Below the pieces are notes generated by a model. That model was given only the letters and a program-made list of their open reading frames with translations, was not told where the DNA came from and did not search any database. A program made the position numbers and the translations under genes. From Fragilariopsis cylindrus CCMP1102 (Eukaryota > Bacillariophyta > Bacillariophyceae > Bacillariales > Bacillariaceae): 64,000 nucleotides of DNA. The stretch is from NCBI GenBank assembly GCA_900095095.1, contig FMBT01000330.1:248001-312000 (forward strand), given 5' to 3'. The stretch's first letter is position 1; each line of letters starts with the position of its first letter. Below are positions 52,845 through 63,137 of the stretch, in pieces.

Positions 52845-54062
52845 TCAACGTCTTGGATAAAAATGCCCATCGGAGCACATATAGAATTCAGGGGATGGAG
52901 CTACTGATGGTGGCTGACTTCCACCTTGTTGAGCATAATAATGTGATTCTGACGGACCAACTGATACATGCGACACCGGTGGAGGTGGTAAACTCGCTGC
53001 ACTTACTGGACTTCCATAGTATGGAGGAGGTGGTGCTGGATAACCATTCGTATGATACGATTCGTAGCCACCGCGACCACGACCTCTACCATCGCCTCGA
53101 CCACCTCTGCCTCTTCCGGCACCTGCAGCTCTTCCGGCTGGGCTGTTGAAGTTGGCTGGACATAATCTCCAAAGATGCTCTCCTTCGTGCTGTCTGCACC
53201 TTTCATTGTCTCCTCGACCTTGTCCTCGACCGCGTCCTCCGTTGCCACGTCCTCCACGACCACCTCTTCCTTGATAGCCGCGACCACGACCTCCTCGGCC
53301 TTGGTAGTTACTCTTGTTGTCTCCTTTGTTTTCTTTCTTCTTGTGATTTTTCTTCCATTCCTTATCAGCATATTCTTTTTCATTACACATGTACTGCATC
53401 AATTTTTCTACAGTTGCCGATTGTAGTGTTACCTGTGTTCTATTCCAATTGATTTGCCATGCCTCTGGAAAGGAACGAAACAAGATCAACTTCTGTTCAT
53501 CATCTGTAAGATTTGGTCTTGACCCTTCTAGCATTCTTGAAAACCTCATCAATTCCTCCATTCGGTCTTGATGGGTTGCTACCGATGCCTTCATAGGCTT
53601 TTTGCATTCCTCCGACTTGAGATATTCAATTAAATCTCCTTTCGAGTCCATACTGGTACAGTACAACTTGATGAAATGGGTGATTAGGATTTGAAATCCG
53701 GACCCTTCATTCACCACATCCACTAGTACTCCTTGATCATTCGGTCGTTGCATGATTAGATCATTAAATCTCTCGGGGTTCTTCGCTTTTAATCTCTTAA
53801 ACTTTTCCGACGGACCATGTCCTAAGATCTTCTTGAAGAATTCAATGTGTTGAGCTGTTGTAGTAATATTCAAAGAACTAACTGCAATCGCAAAGTCTTC
53901 AATCACATACAATAACACTTCAATACCTCCATTATCAAATGAGGCACATTTTTCGAATCCATCTCCTCGTCCTTGAGGATTTACCGCTTTAAGCTTGTAA
54001 CGAATCAAGTCTTCCTTCTTGAAACCTTCTGCATACTTGATTACTGATTGATTAGCGCTCAT
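52845..54062 (-). CDS. Gypsy gag with RGG-rich nucleocapsid region
   Basis: 405 aa from the ATG at 54062 (MSANQSVIKYAEGF). A helical capsid-like part (residues 1-225: FFKKILGHGPSEKFKRL, RMEELMRFSRML, ILFRSFPEAWQINW) precedes a Lys-rich stretch, then a Gly-Arg-rich nucleocapsid region. Inside it lies a single Cys/His cluster (CRQHEGEHLWRLC) instead of a standard CCHC knuckle. A Pro/Tyr-rich tail ends with FYMCSDGHFYPRR and TGA. The same frame stays open for 57 more codons beyond that TGA (52844-52674). Forms the particle that packages the element RNA. Confidence 0.92.
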   Translation of the reverse strand: MSANQSVIKYAEGFKKEDLIRYKLKAVNPQGRGDGFEKCASFDNGGIEVLLYVIEDFAIAVSSLNITTTAQHIEFFKKILGHGPSEKFKRLKAKNPERFNDLIMQRPNDQGVLVDVVNEGSGFQILITHFIKLYCTSMDSKGDLIEYLKSEECKKPMKASVATHQDRMEELMRFSRMLEGSRPNLTDDEQKLILFRSFPEAWQINWNRTQVTLQSATVEKLMQYMCNEKEYADKEWKKNHKKKENKGDNKSNYQGRGGRGRGYQGRGGRGGRGNGGRGRGQGRGDNERCRQHEGEHLWRLCPANFNSPAGRAAGAGRGRGGRGDGRGRGRGGYESYHTNGYPAPPPPYYGSPVSAASLPPPPVSHVSVGPSESHYYAQQGGSQPPSVAPSPEFYMCSDGHFYPRR

Positions 54063-54105
54063 CGTTGTTATTAACCTTCTAGCCTGTAAAAGGTAGTAAT
54101 TACTG

Positions 54106-54333
54106 TGTCCTAAACTAGATAGTATTTAGTTAATTGGCTTATATTATATTGTGAGCATTCATGTTACTACATGTTATTCTATAGAGTACACCGGTATGTT
54201 AAGACTCGCTCTTCTAGCTCGCCGATCCCTGCGTACTCTCAACGGATGGTAATCTAACGGCTATCAGCGAGGTGAGGTGCTCGCTAGCGCCAACTCAAGT
54301 GACGTCATCAGTCACAGATGACCGTTTGCTACA
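54106..54333. repeat. Gypsy LTR (5' LTR in coding orientation)
   Basis: 228 bp, identical to 49011-49238. TGACGTCA palindrome at 54300-54307, near the start of U3 in coding orientation. Confidence 0.96.
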
Positions 54334-54338
54334 AAAGG

Positions 54339-54559
54339 CTTTAGCCGAATTCAACACTTATGCAAAATTCAAATTGCGGCATTTCCGCGACAAATTAGGG
54401 CGAACTCAACAAAAGCCATCCAAAGCGACACAAAAGATTGCATACTACGTACAACATACAAGTAAAAGGCAGAATGTTGACGTGTATGTGATTGATTAGC
54501 TCACAATCCATAGCGAAACCCAAGAAAAATCTCCAGCAATTATCATCATCATAATCATC
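54339..54559. other. Right flank of the gypsy element
   Basis: Non-repetitive sequence between the TSD and the secreted-protein gene. No separate gene. The element therefore sits within about 230 bp upstream of that gene's start. Confidence 0.45.
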
Positions 54560-55493
54560 ATGAAGATATCTTTCAATTGTAGCTACTACTCTTCCTGTTA
54601 TGTTGTTATTGTCGTCTTCCTTGTTGGGAGTATGATTAGAGATCTCAATATCAACATGGGAGGCAGCAGCAACGGTGCCAATTTTATCCATATTAACGGT
54701 CAAACTCCAAGAGACCCCGCTAGAGAACGCATTAGCCGGTTCGTTAAAGACGGACAGATGTTCTTTGTTAGAGAAGATCAAATAGCACTTGGTAGAAATT
54801 TGACTAATCCAATATTTCCATCTATGACAAATCAAGTCAATAATATTGAATGGTTTTGTAAACCAGCATTTTCGCCTGATAACAATAATGATGGGAATTA
54901 TGATAATGTTGTTAGTAGTTTCATCACTTTCAAATTTAAAGGAAACAAATTTGGTATATTGGTGGTTTTTCCGCAACTTGGAGTGGTACAAACTTTGGCT
55001 CGTATGAAGAATATGGTACGGACTATAAAATCAAGACCAATAAATATAATGATGTTGGTGATAGTAGTCGTTCTTCAACGATCCAATGGACACTCGATGG
55101 TTTTGGTTCTACAACGGGACTCGTAACATCTGGAGAAGGTCGATGGACGTTTGATACAGATGAAACAATCTTCGATTTATTTAAGGAAGCACTAGGCGGA
55201 AGAGAATTAACTGGCGAAACTTGTAAGACTATATACGATGAAATTTATGTGAAAAAAGCAAAACTGATTACTACTCCAGCTCCCACCCGAGATCCTACTA
55301 AAGCTCCAACATCAAAATCTCCGAAAAAGAAAAAGTCTAATAAAAGGAAGAAAAGTGAACGTAAGTTACAAACTTTGTTGGAAGATGATAAGTATAATGT
55401 AAATGAAACGAATATGCGTCATTGAAAGAACAAGTTGATAAATTGGAAAAAACTGTGTCTGTGCTCTTGGGACGTTTAGATGGATTATTATAA
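54560..55493 (+). CDS. Secreted protein of unknown family with C-terminal coiled coil, frame-broken
   Basis: The start at 54560 gives a hydrophobic leader (CYVVIVVFLVGS), so the protein is probably secreted or ER-directed. The mature part reads GANFIHINGQTPRDPARERI, FVREDQIALGRNLTNPIFPS and VNNIEWFCKPAF. One added A near 54945 keeps it going as IGGFSATWSGTNFGSYEEYG, TIQWTLDGFGSTTGLVTSGE and LGGRELTGETCKTIYDEIYV. A Pro/Thr linker (TTPAPTRDPTKAPTS) and a Lys-rich stretch follow. A second break near 55420 leads to a short heptad coil (SLKEQVDKLEKTVSVLLGRL) and a stop at 55491-55493. The Pro-Thr linker is typical of diatom extracellular proteins. I do not recognise the globular domain; its repeated Gly/Trp/Thr beta-strand pattern could be lectin-like, but that is a guess. 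Confidence 0.6.
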
Positions 55494-56750
55494 AAGATGC
55501 GAGAAAATGGGTTTTATATTGATTTGTAAAACAAAATTATGCTTTATTCGATTTAATCATGAAGGAGTCCTGGGAAAAGACTAAAAGTAGATAATAGACA
55601 ACGATAATAATTTCAGCAACAATGATGATGTCAGTCTGTTTCGATCATGTGTGTAGTGAAGTCATCGTCGACAGGAAAGTGAGAGAAGAAAAAGAAGAAG
55701 AAAACAAATTAAAGTAGCAATTAGAGAGTGTCTCCTCCTCTTAGATAATATGTAAGAATCATTATTAATGTAACCTACTTCATCTACAAAGTTTATATAG
55801 AAATAAGAGGACGTAGTCCCATATATATCATATCGGATTTGCAATACCACAAGTACAACAACGAAGAAAACGCCAAGACAAAGAACAAAGTGTAAACTAA
55901 CCTCTTATCTACTCTAGCACTAGCACTAGCACTAGCACTAGCACTAGCCATATACAGCGAAATATTTAGTAAGATCTATAATAGAAGCAGAAGTAGTAGG
56001 ACTACAATACTCTCCATTCAGGTGTAGGTGGCTTGTTTCACGTCCTGGGTCGACGAGCTGGTGATTTTCGCCTCCAATCACTAGGTATGTTGTAGATCCG
56101 ATCGTCCGACAAGGGGTTTTGGTCATTTAAAAAACAAAAACTCACGATCGATCTTAGTAATCAAACTTTGGAGAGTGCTGTGGGTAGATAGACCCATTAT
56201 AGTGTGTAGCAATCGCGTATTTTGGGGTTTTGTAACATTGGATAATGGTATCACACGAGTCAGTCGCCATCATTATTGTTGCTATTGTTATACGGATGTT
56301 ATTGTTATTGTTATTGGTTGCTGTTGCTGTTGATTGCTTCTATTTCATAACGGTAAATATCGGGTACATGGTGCTTGATATTGAACGACCTATTGCTTAC
56401 GATTTTATTGGTTGCGGTCGACGACTTCTGTTCTACTACTTTGCTCTCGTATTGTGTTGTCGGTTTGAGTTTGCTCGAAGAACAAATAAAAGTAAACTTT
56501 AAAATATGGAGGGCGCGAATTGGTTTTCATGGGAAAAGATATTCAACTCGTGATTTAACTTTTCAGTCACGCGAGATCTTTCCTCTTTCAAAATCATATT
56601 ATGAATTATTATAGGAATAGTAAGTTACTGTATCGTCGGACATAGCAAATGCTGCCCGGTGCTACATAGTACACTTAGCTTACTCTAAACTCTGAACTCT
56701 GAAAGTAATAGCTACTCGCAGTTCAAAGCTATATAACGTACGGCAAAGAT
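55494..56750. repeat. Intergenic with hexamer tandem repeat
   Basis: About 1.25 kb with no supported gene. A perfect hexamer array (CTAGCA)n lies at 55914-55948. ORFs here on both strands are short, hydrophobic and without family signal. Confidence 0.5.
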
Positions 56751-58138
56751 AATGCAACAGCGACAACATAAATCGTCATCGTCGTCATCGTCGTCCTTTC
56801 CTTTCCGCGTTTTGGCTGGTGCCGGCTAGTTTTGATGTTTTCGTTTTTATCCGGCCAATGCTCGTATTAGCAGTACTTGTATTATTATTTACTACCCATA
56901 TTTGGGACGACCCCAGTTGGTATAATGGTAATACACCTCAAATCAAATGGCCAGATAATGGAGGAAAAATTCAATCAGAATCAATGGATTTAGTACGTGA
57001 AATTAATAAAAGATATAAAACAGCTGCGGGAAAGAACGTCGTTGATTTGTATCCTGGTGAAACTATAAATGATGTAATAAATAAAATAAATGAATTTGAT
57101 AAAATATTTCCACGTTGTCGACCAAGTTCACGTGCAGCATTTTTATTCCGTTATGATGGTGAACCAATATGGAAAAATGAATTTGAAACAGTATTAAAGA
57201 AAACAGATGCATTATTAGCGGACAATAATAATGGTCCATTCTTTTGTGGTTCACGATTTACCGCTGCCGATATTGCATGGGTACCATTCCTTGAACGGTA
57301 TGCTGGTCAATTGCCATGCTTACATGATGGTTTAAATCCAAAATGTCAGGATAAGTATCCATATTTATATAATTGGTATAAAGCAATGGAAACAACTGTA
57401 CCAGTATATGGATGTCGTATACGTGGTGATCATTCATCATGGAGGAAAGTATTAACAATGGCAGGATTTGGTAATGCTGGGAATGTACCACCATTAGTAA
57501 ATGATCGAATGGATGAAATCACTAAATTAGAATGTAAACCTATATCAAAAGAGAATATAAGCAACAACAATATTATGGGATCAATACGTATCGTCGTTAA
57601 GTTTAAGTCCAGGTCTTAACCGCAAATATGTATCATCATCACCAAGTAAAGAAGCTGCATCTGTTTTAATTCGTAATCGTGAAAACATTATTAAAGATAT
57701 TATATCCAAAAAACGAAAAAGTCTACCAACAGAATCAAATGAATTAGATGAAATAATGCGTTCTCTTGCTTATATTTTATGTAATATCGACGACGATGAC
57801 GACGACATAAGAATATCAATGATAACGTACAAGCATTAGCATCATTCTTAGATGAGCGTATGTGTGTACCGAGGTAAGTTGATTCATTCATTCTAAATTT
57901 AAAAAAAGTTACTATTGTAGTACTATCGTCCTCTCTCTTCTCTCTCTATTGAATTTTGGGGGTTTCATCCAGATAAATGTTCGTGGACTCGACTCTAACA
58001 TTCATTTCCCCCCCCCCCCTTTAATTTTATACCTAATTTTAATCCTGATGTAACACAAATTAAATAATGAATGATCGACCAATCAACAGAGATATGGGAT
58101 CATTAAGTGCTAGATGCTTTAAACAATTATCCAACTAG
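56751..58138 (+). CDS. Glutathione S-transferase-like protein, N-terminal fold unclear
   Basis: The ATG at 56751 starts a Ser-rich leader that hits a stop after 26 codons. The open frame with signal starts by 56819. From [21 protein letters not shown] and [10 protein letters not shown] the protein follows the GST pattern at the end of the thioredoxin-like half. The all-helical C-terminal domain comes next: [40 protein letters not shown] and [13 protein letters not shown] one-base change near 57585 continues into [28 protein letters not shown] and [13 protein letters not shown]. After another break, [14 protein letters not shown] joins across an intron (57874-58089) to [15 protein letters not shown] and a stop at 58138. 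The start of the thioredoxin fold, including the glutathione-activating residue, is not recognisable. An upstream exon is missing or the copy is truncated. The intron contains a C run. Confidence 0.68.
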
Positions 58139-58456
58139 CTAACTATAAAGCTATCTGTTGTTAAAAGCCTTTAAAAAACACAAGCTACTATGAATATTGT
58201 AGTCTATATTTATACTATCTTAATTATTTTGCATTTAGTCTAATAATTATTTTTGATAACAAGTAAATAGAATCGAATTTTATTGATATGATCCCATCGC
58301 CTTTTGGGGGGAGATTTTTCTTCTAGGACTATAGCGTTTATATCAACTTTAGTACGCTTTCTAACTGTTGTCTTGCTATTGATGTACTAGGAATACAAAA
58401 CTCAAGCAATTTTTGAACTAGACAAAAATCATATCTCAAAAAGGAAAAAATTCGCG
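58139..58456. other. Short convergent intergenic region
   Basis: About 320 nt between the GST-like gene and the end of the Cys/Pro-Ser gene. No gene seen. Confidence 0.5.
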
Positions 58457-61400
58457 CTACAAGGGTGCGCCACTAGGAATTGAACTTGGAATAGCACTAG
58501 GAGAAGAGCTGGGTACACTACCTGGTGCGCCACTTGGAATTGAACTTGGAACAGCACTAGCCAAATCACTAGGCACCTCACTAGGAATGAAACTTGGTTC
58601 GCCACTCGGATCAAAACTAGGAGCAGAGCTGGGTACACCACTTGGTGAAAGACTTGGAATGGAACTTGGAACATCACTTGGTGAAAGACTTGGAAGAGAA
58701 CTTGGTGCAATAGGAATCACACTGGGGATGGAACTTGGCGCACTTGATATACTTGAACTTGGTGTGCTACTTGGATCAAAACTAGGAGCAGAGCTGGGTA
58801 CACCACTTGGTGAAAGACTTGGAATGGAACTTGGAACATCACTTGGTGAAAGACTTGGAAGAGAACTTGGTGCAGTAGGAATCACACTAGGGATGAAACT
58901 TGGCGCACTTGATATACTTGGACCTGAACTTGGTAAAGAACTTGGTTGCTCACTGGGAGGCAAAATTACAGTAGCATCTACCCCTTTTTAAATAACTCTT
59001 TAGCAAGATCTCCTGTTCTGACTGCATCTTCAATTTGACCTGCTTTTGCTGCAGTGTCAACGTTTGAACAAGCTGAAGCAGTGATAGTAGATGTTACATC
59101 AAAACACACAAATACTGGACTATCATTTGGACTCGTTTGGCCATCACAAGTTATCACTGTTGCAGTACTTTCGACAGCAACATCTGGACAAGTAGATAGA
59201 AACGTTGGGTGTTACTGTGTTTGCTAGTAGATCAGCAATACTTCTGATCACCTTAACAGCACCTAAAGGAGGACAAAACAGGTAAATAATTTGTTAATAA
59301 TAGTTGATAACTGTAACAAAGACAATGTTCTGAAGCAAAAAGAATCAGTTTTGGCTTACCTTCTTCGATTTCTTCTTTAGTAACAGTTGGTGCTACTGCA
59401 ACAAAAATGCAAAACTAGTGGAAGGTGTCTCAGTCGGAACATTTGAGGGCATTTTACTTGGTTCAAGACTTGGAGCAGAACTTGGGTCAAGACTTGGAGC
59501 AGAACTTGGGCAGTACTCGTTGCTACTTGGATCTGACTAGGAGCAGAACTAGGTAATCACTTGGTGCGCCACTTGGACTGGAACTTGGAACAGCACTCAG
59601 TGAAAGACTTGGATTGAAACTTGGTGCAAAGCTGTTGCTTGGATGCGCAGTTGCGGTGGGTCCAGAACTTGGGACAGCACTGGTACTGGGTGCATGCTTA
59701 AGCTGGGTACATTACTAGGCGACCACTTGGTTTAAACTTGGACAGTACTTGGTTTGCTACTAGGATCCTGACTAGAACTAGGTACATCACTTGGTGCGCA
59801 CTCGGATCAAAACTAGGAGCAGAGCTGGGTACACCACTTGGTGAAGACTTGGAATGGAACTTGGAACATCACTTGGTGAAAGACTGGAAGGAACTTGGTG
59901 CAATAGGAATCTCACTTGGATGAACTTGGCGCACTTGATACTTGGACCTGAACTCTCACTGGGGATGGAACTTGGCCCACTTGATATACTTGGACCTGAA
60001 CTTGGTAAAGAACTTGGCTGCTCACTGGGAGGCAAAATTACAGTAGCATCTACCCCTTCTTTAAATAACTTTTAGCAAGATCTCCTGTTCTGACTGCATC
60101 TTCAATTTGACCTGCTTTTGCTGCAGTGTCAACGTTTGAACAAGCTGAAGCAGTGATAGTAGATGTTACATCAAAACACACAAATACTGGACTACATTTG
60201 GACTCGTTTGGCCATCACAAGTTATCACTGTTGCAGTACTTTCGACAGCAACATCTGGACAAGTAGATAGAAAACGTTGGGTGTTACTGTGTTTGCTGTA
60301 GACAGCAATACTTCTTATCACCTTAACAGCACCTAAAGGAGGACAAAACAGGTAAATAATTTGTTAATAATAGTTGATAACTGTAACAAAGACAATGTTC
60401 TGAAGCAAAAAGAATCAGTTTTGGCTTACCTTCTTCGATTTCTTCTTTAGTAACAGTTGGTGCTACTGCAACAAAAATGCAAAACTAGTGAAAGGTGTCT
60501 CAGTCGGAACATTTGAGGGCATTTTACTTGGTTCAAGACTTGGAGCAGAACTTGGGTCAAGACTTGGAGCAGAACTTGGGCAGTACTCGGTTGCTACTTG
60601 GATCCTGACTAGGAGCAGAACTAGGTACATCACTTGGTGCGCCACTTGGACTGGAACTTGGAACAGCACTCAGTGAAAGACTTGGATTGAAACTTGGTGC
60701 AAAGCTGTTGCTTGGATGCGCAGTTGCGGTGGGTCCAGAACTTGGGACAGCACTGGTGCTGGGTGCATGCTTAAGCTGGGTACATTACTAGGCGCACCAC
60801 TTGGTTTAAACTTGGACAGTACTTGGTTTGCTACTAGGATCCTGACTAGAACTAGGTACATCACTTGGTGTGCGACTCGGATCAAAACTAGGAGCAGAGC
60901 TGGGTACACCACTTGGTGCGACTTGGAATGGAACTTGGAACATCACTTGGTGAAAGACTGGAAGGAACTTGGTGCAATAGGAATCTCACTTGGGATGGAA
61001 CTTGGCGCACTTGATACACTTGGACCTGAACTCTCACTGGGGATGAACTTGGCCACTTGATATACTTGGACCTGAACTTGGTAAAGAACTTGGCTGCTCA
61101 CTGGGAGGCAAAATTACAGTAGCATCTACCCCTTCGTTAAATAACTCTTTAGCAAGATCTCTGTTCTGACTGCATCTTCAATTTGACCTGCTTTTGCTGC
61201 AGTGTCAACGTTTGAACAAGCTGAAGCAGTGATAGTAGATGTTACATCAAAACACACAAATACTGGACTACATTTGGACTCGTTTGGCCATCACAAGTTA
61301 TCACTGTTGCAGTACTTTCGACAGCAACATCTGGACAAGTAGATAGAAAACGTTGGGTGTTACTGTGTTTGCTGGTAGACCAGCAATACTTCTATCACCT

Positions 61401-61576
61401 TAACAGCACCTAAAGGAGGACAAAACAGGTAAATAATTTGTTAATAATAGTTGATAACTGTAACAAAGACAATGTTCTGAAGCAAAAAGAATCAGTTTTG
61501 GCTTACCTTCTTCGATTTCTTCTTTAGTAACAGTTGGTGCTACTGCAACAAAAATGCAAAACTAGTGAAGGTGTCT
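58457..61576 (-). repeat. Three tandem exon-intron units of about 1.07 kb
   Basis: The marker CAGTCGGAACATTTGAGGGC begins at 59431, 60501 and 61577, giving periods of 1,070 and 1,076. Within each unit exon, intron and Pro-Ser block are near-identical, including non-coding intron bases. The distal unit (58457-59430) is shorter. Differences among copies are mainly single missing bases. Confidence 0.88.
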
Positions 61577-62777
61577 CAGTCGGAACATTTGAGGGCATTT
61601 TACTTGGTTCAAGACTTGGAGCAGAACTTGGGTCAAGACTTGGAGCAGAACTTGGGCTAGTACTGGTTGCTACTGGATCCTGACTAGAACTAGGTACATC
61701 ACTTGGTGTGCTGCTCGGATCAAAACTAGGAGAAGAGCTGGGTAATCCACTTGGTGCGCCACTAGGAATTGAACTAGCCAAATCACTAGGTACCTCACTA
61801 GGAATGAAACTTGGTTCGCCACTCGGATCAAAACTAGGAGCAGAACTAGGTACATCACTTGGTGTGCCACTTGGATCGAAACTAGGAGAGGAGCTGGTTA
61901 CACCACTTGGTGAAAAACTTGGAATTACACTGGGGATGAAACTTGGTGCAGAACTTGCTGGGATAGCTGGTGATATGCTAGGACTAGAAGTTGGACTTGA
62001 TGTTGGTGTAGAGGTGGGAGTTGACGTTGGTAAATCAGTTATTTTACACTTACTTTTGCATGTTGCTGGACAAAAGAATCTTAATTTTTTATCAGCACCA
62101 GGTTGGACCTTTTCACATCTCTTGTTTGGTTTTCCCGCAACATATGAATCACATGTTCGGTTTGCATCACCTTCAAATCGGAATGATTCCAAATTTGTAC
62201 ATGCACCACGTTTTACTGTTGGTGATGATGTTGGTGAATCAGTTTCTTTACATTTTTTCTTGCAGGTTGATGGACAAAAGAATTTTACTTTTTTATCAGT
62301 ACCAGGTTGTTTCTTGTCACATCTCTTTTTTGTTTGTTTTTCTGCAACATATGAATCACATGTTTTGGTTTCATCACCTTCAAATCGGAATGAATCCAAA
62401 TTTTCACATGCTTTACGTTTAACTGCTGGTGAAGATGTTGGTGAATCAGTTTTTTTACACCCACTCTTGCATGTTGCTGGACAAAAGAACTTAAGTTTGA
62501 TGTCGGTACCAAGTATTTTCTTTTTACATCTCTTGTTGGGTTTTTCTGCAACAAACAAATCACATGTTTTGGTTGCATCGCCTTCAAATCGGAATGAATC
62601 CAAATTTTCACATTTACCACGAAGCTTACGTTGTGCACCGAATAAACGAGCAGCAGCTTTAGTAGCTACCGTAGCTGCTGTAGTAGCTACCGCAGGACCT
62701 GCCGTAGGTACTGCATTAGCTGCGTTAACGAGGAGGGTGACAAGGAAGGCGCTGATATACGCAAAAGAAAGCTTCAT
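58457..62777 (-). CDS. Large secreted protein: three Cys-rich ShKT-like repeats plus tandem Pro-Ser modules
   Basis: The ATG at 62777 opens a signal peptide (FAYISAFLVTLLVNAANA). Three tandem repeats of about 55 residues follow (62640-62030), each with ENLDSFRFEGD, TCD, KRC and FFCPATCK elements and six Cys. The spacing recalls ShKT-type domains of extracellular proteins; no toxin role is implied. A PSxxPSxxPS region follows, usual in diatom wall or adhesive proteins. Then come three copies of a module: a short APTVTKEEIEEG exon part, an intron of about 95 nt (GTAAGCC donors at about 61505, 60428 and 59358), a globular part (NTVTPNVS, STATVITCDGQTSP, VFVCFDVTSTITASACSNVD, AGQIEDAVRTGDLAKELF), and ILPPSEQPSSLPSS leading into the next Pro-Ser block. 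The last block is clean and ends at 58457. The two middle blocks contain many one-base gaps. Confidence 0.8.
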
Positions 62778-63137
62778 AATGACAACTTCTTTTATAGTGT
62801 TATAGGAACACAGAAGATGGAAGATGAGGAAGAATTGAATTGAACAATAACGTGAGAAAAATATTTGCACAATACAAACGTTGATCTTTAAAAAATATTG
62901 GTGTCTGATTGATCTTGTAGCGGTACTATTATTATATTTCATTTGTTGTTGTTGCTGCAACTGTTGAAGACCCATACATTTCCTATCCATGATGATTGAT
63001 ATTATTTGACTTGAACGCAACATCACTTTACTATTCGACGACAACCACGACCACGACCACCACCACGATAGAAGCTTCGGTGTACAACAACATGACAAAC
63101 AAGACAACAGAGCAACAAAGCAACAAAGCAGCAGCAC

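Larger units (their letters stand above)
49006..54338 (-). mobile_element. Complete Ty3/gypsy LTR retrotransposon with identical LTRs and 5-bp TSD
   Basis: 5,323 bp from LTR to LTR (49011-54333), flanked by AAAGG at 49006-49010 and 54334-54338. Both LTRs are 228 bp and identical base for base, start TG and end CA. Coding is on the minus strand: LTR (54333-54106), gag (54062-52845), pol (52674-49300), LTR (49238-49011). The pol order protease, RT, RNase H, integrase defines Ty3/gypsy. A purine-rich tract (minus-strand GTGGGAGAG, about 49239-49247) abuts the 3' LTR. The sequence after the 5' LTR (CAGTAATTACTACC) is not a standard tRNA primer site that I recognise. Identical LTRs mean very recent insertion. 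Confidence 0.96.

Noticed and set aside
54395-54991. 198-codon minus-strand ORF
   Set aside because: Antisense to the secreted-protein gene, whose sense frame continues through breaks with coherent sequence.
56245-56614. Hydrophobic plus-strand ORFs upstream of the GST-like gene
   Set aside because: Considered as a missing first exon, but no thioredoxin-fold pattern and no convincing splice sites joining them to the GST frame.
58457-61576. CRISPR-like or satellite array
   Set aside because: Repeats are about 1.07 kb and carry coding exons and an intron in frame; they are duplicated gene modules.
61708-62805. 365-codon plus-strand ORF rich in Leu-Gly
   Set aside because: Exact antisense shadow of the Cys/Pro-Ser gene; the Pro-Ser repeat generates an open Leu-Gly frame on the other strand.
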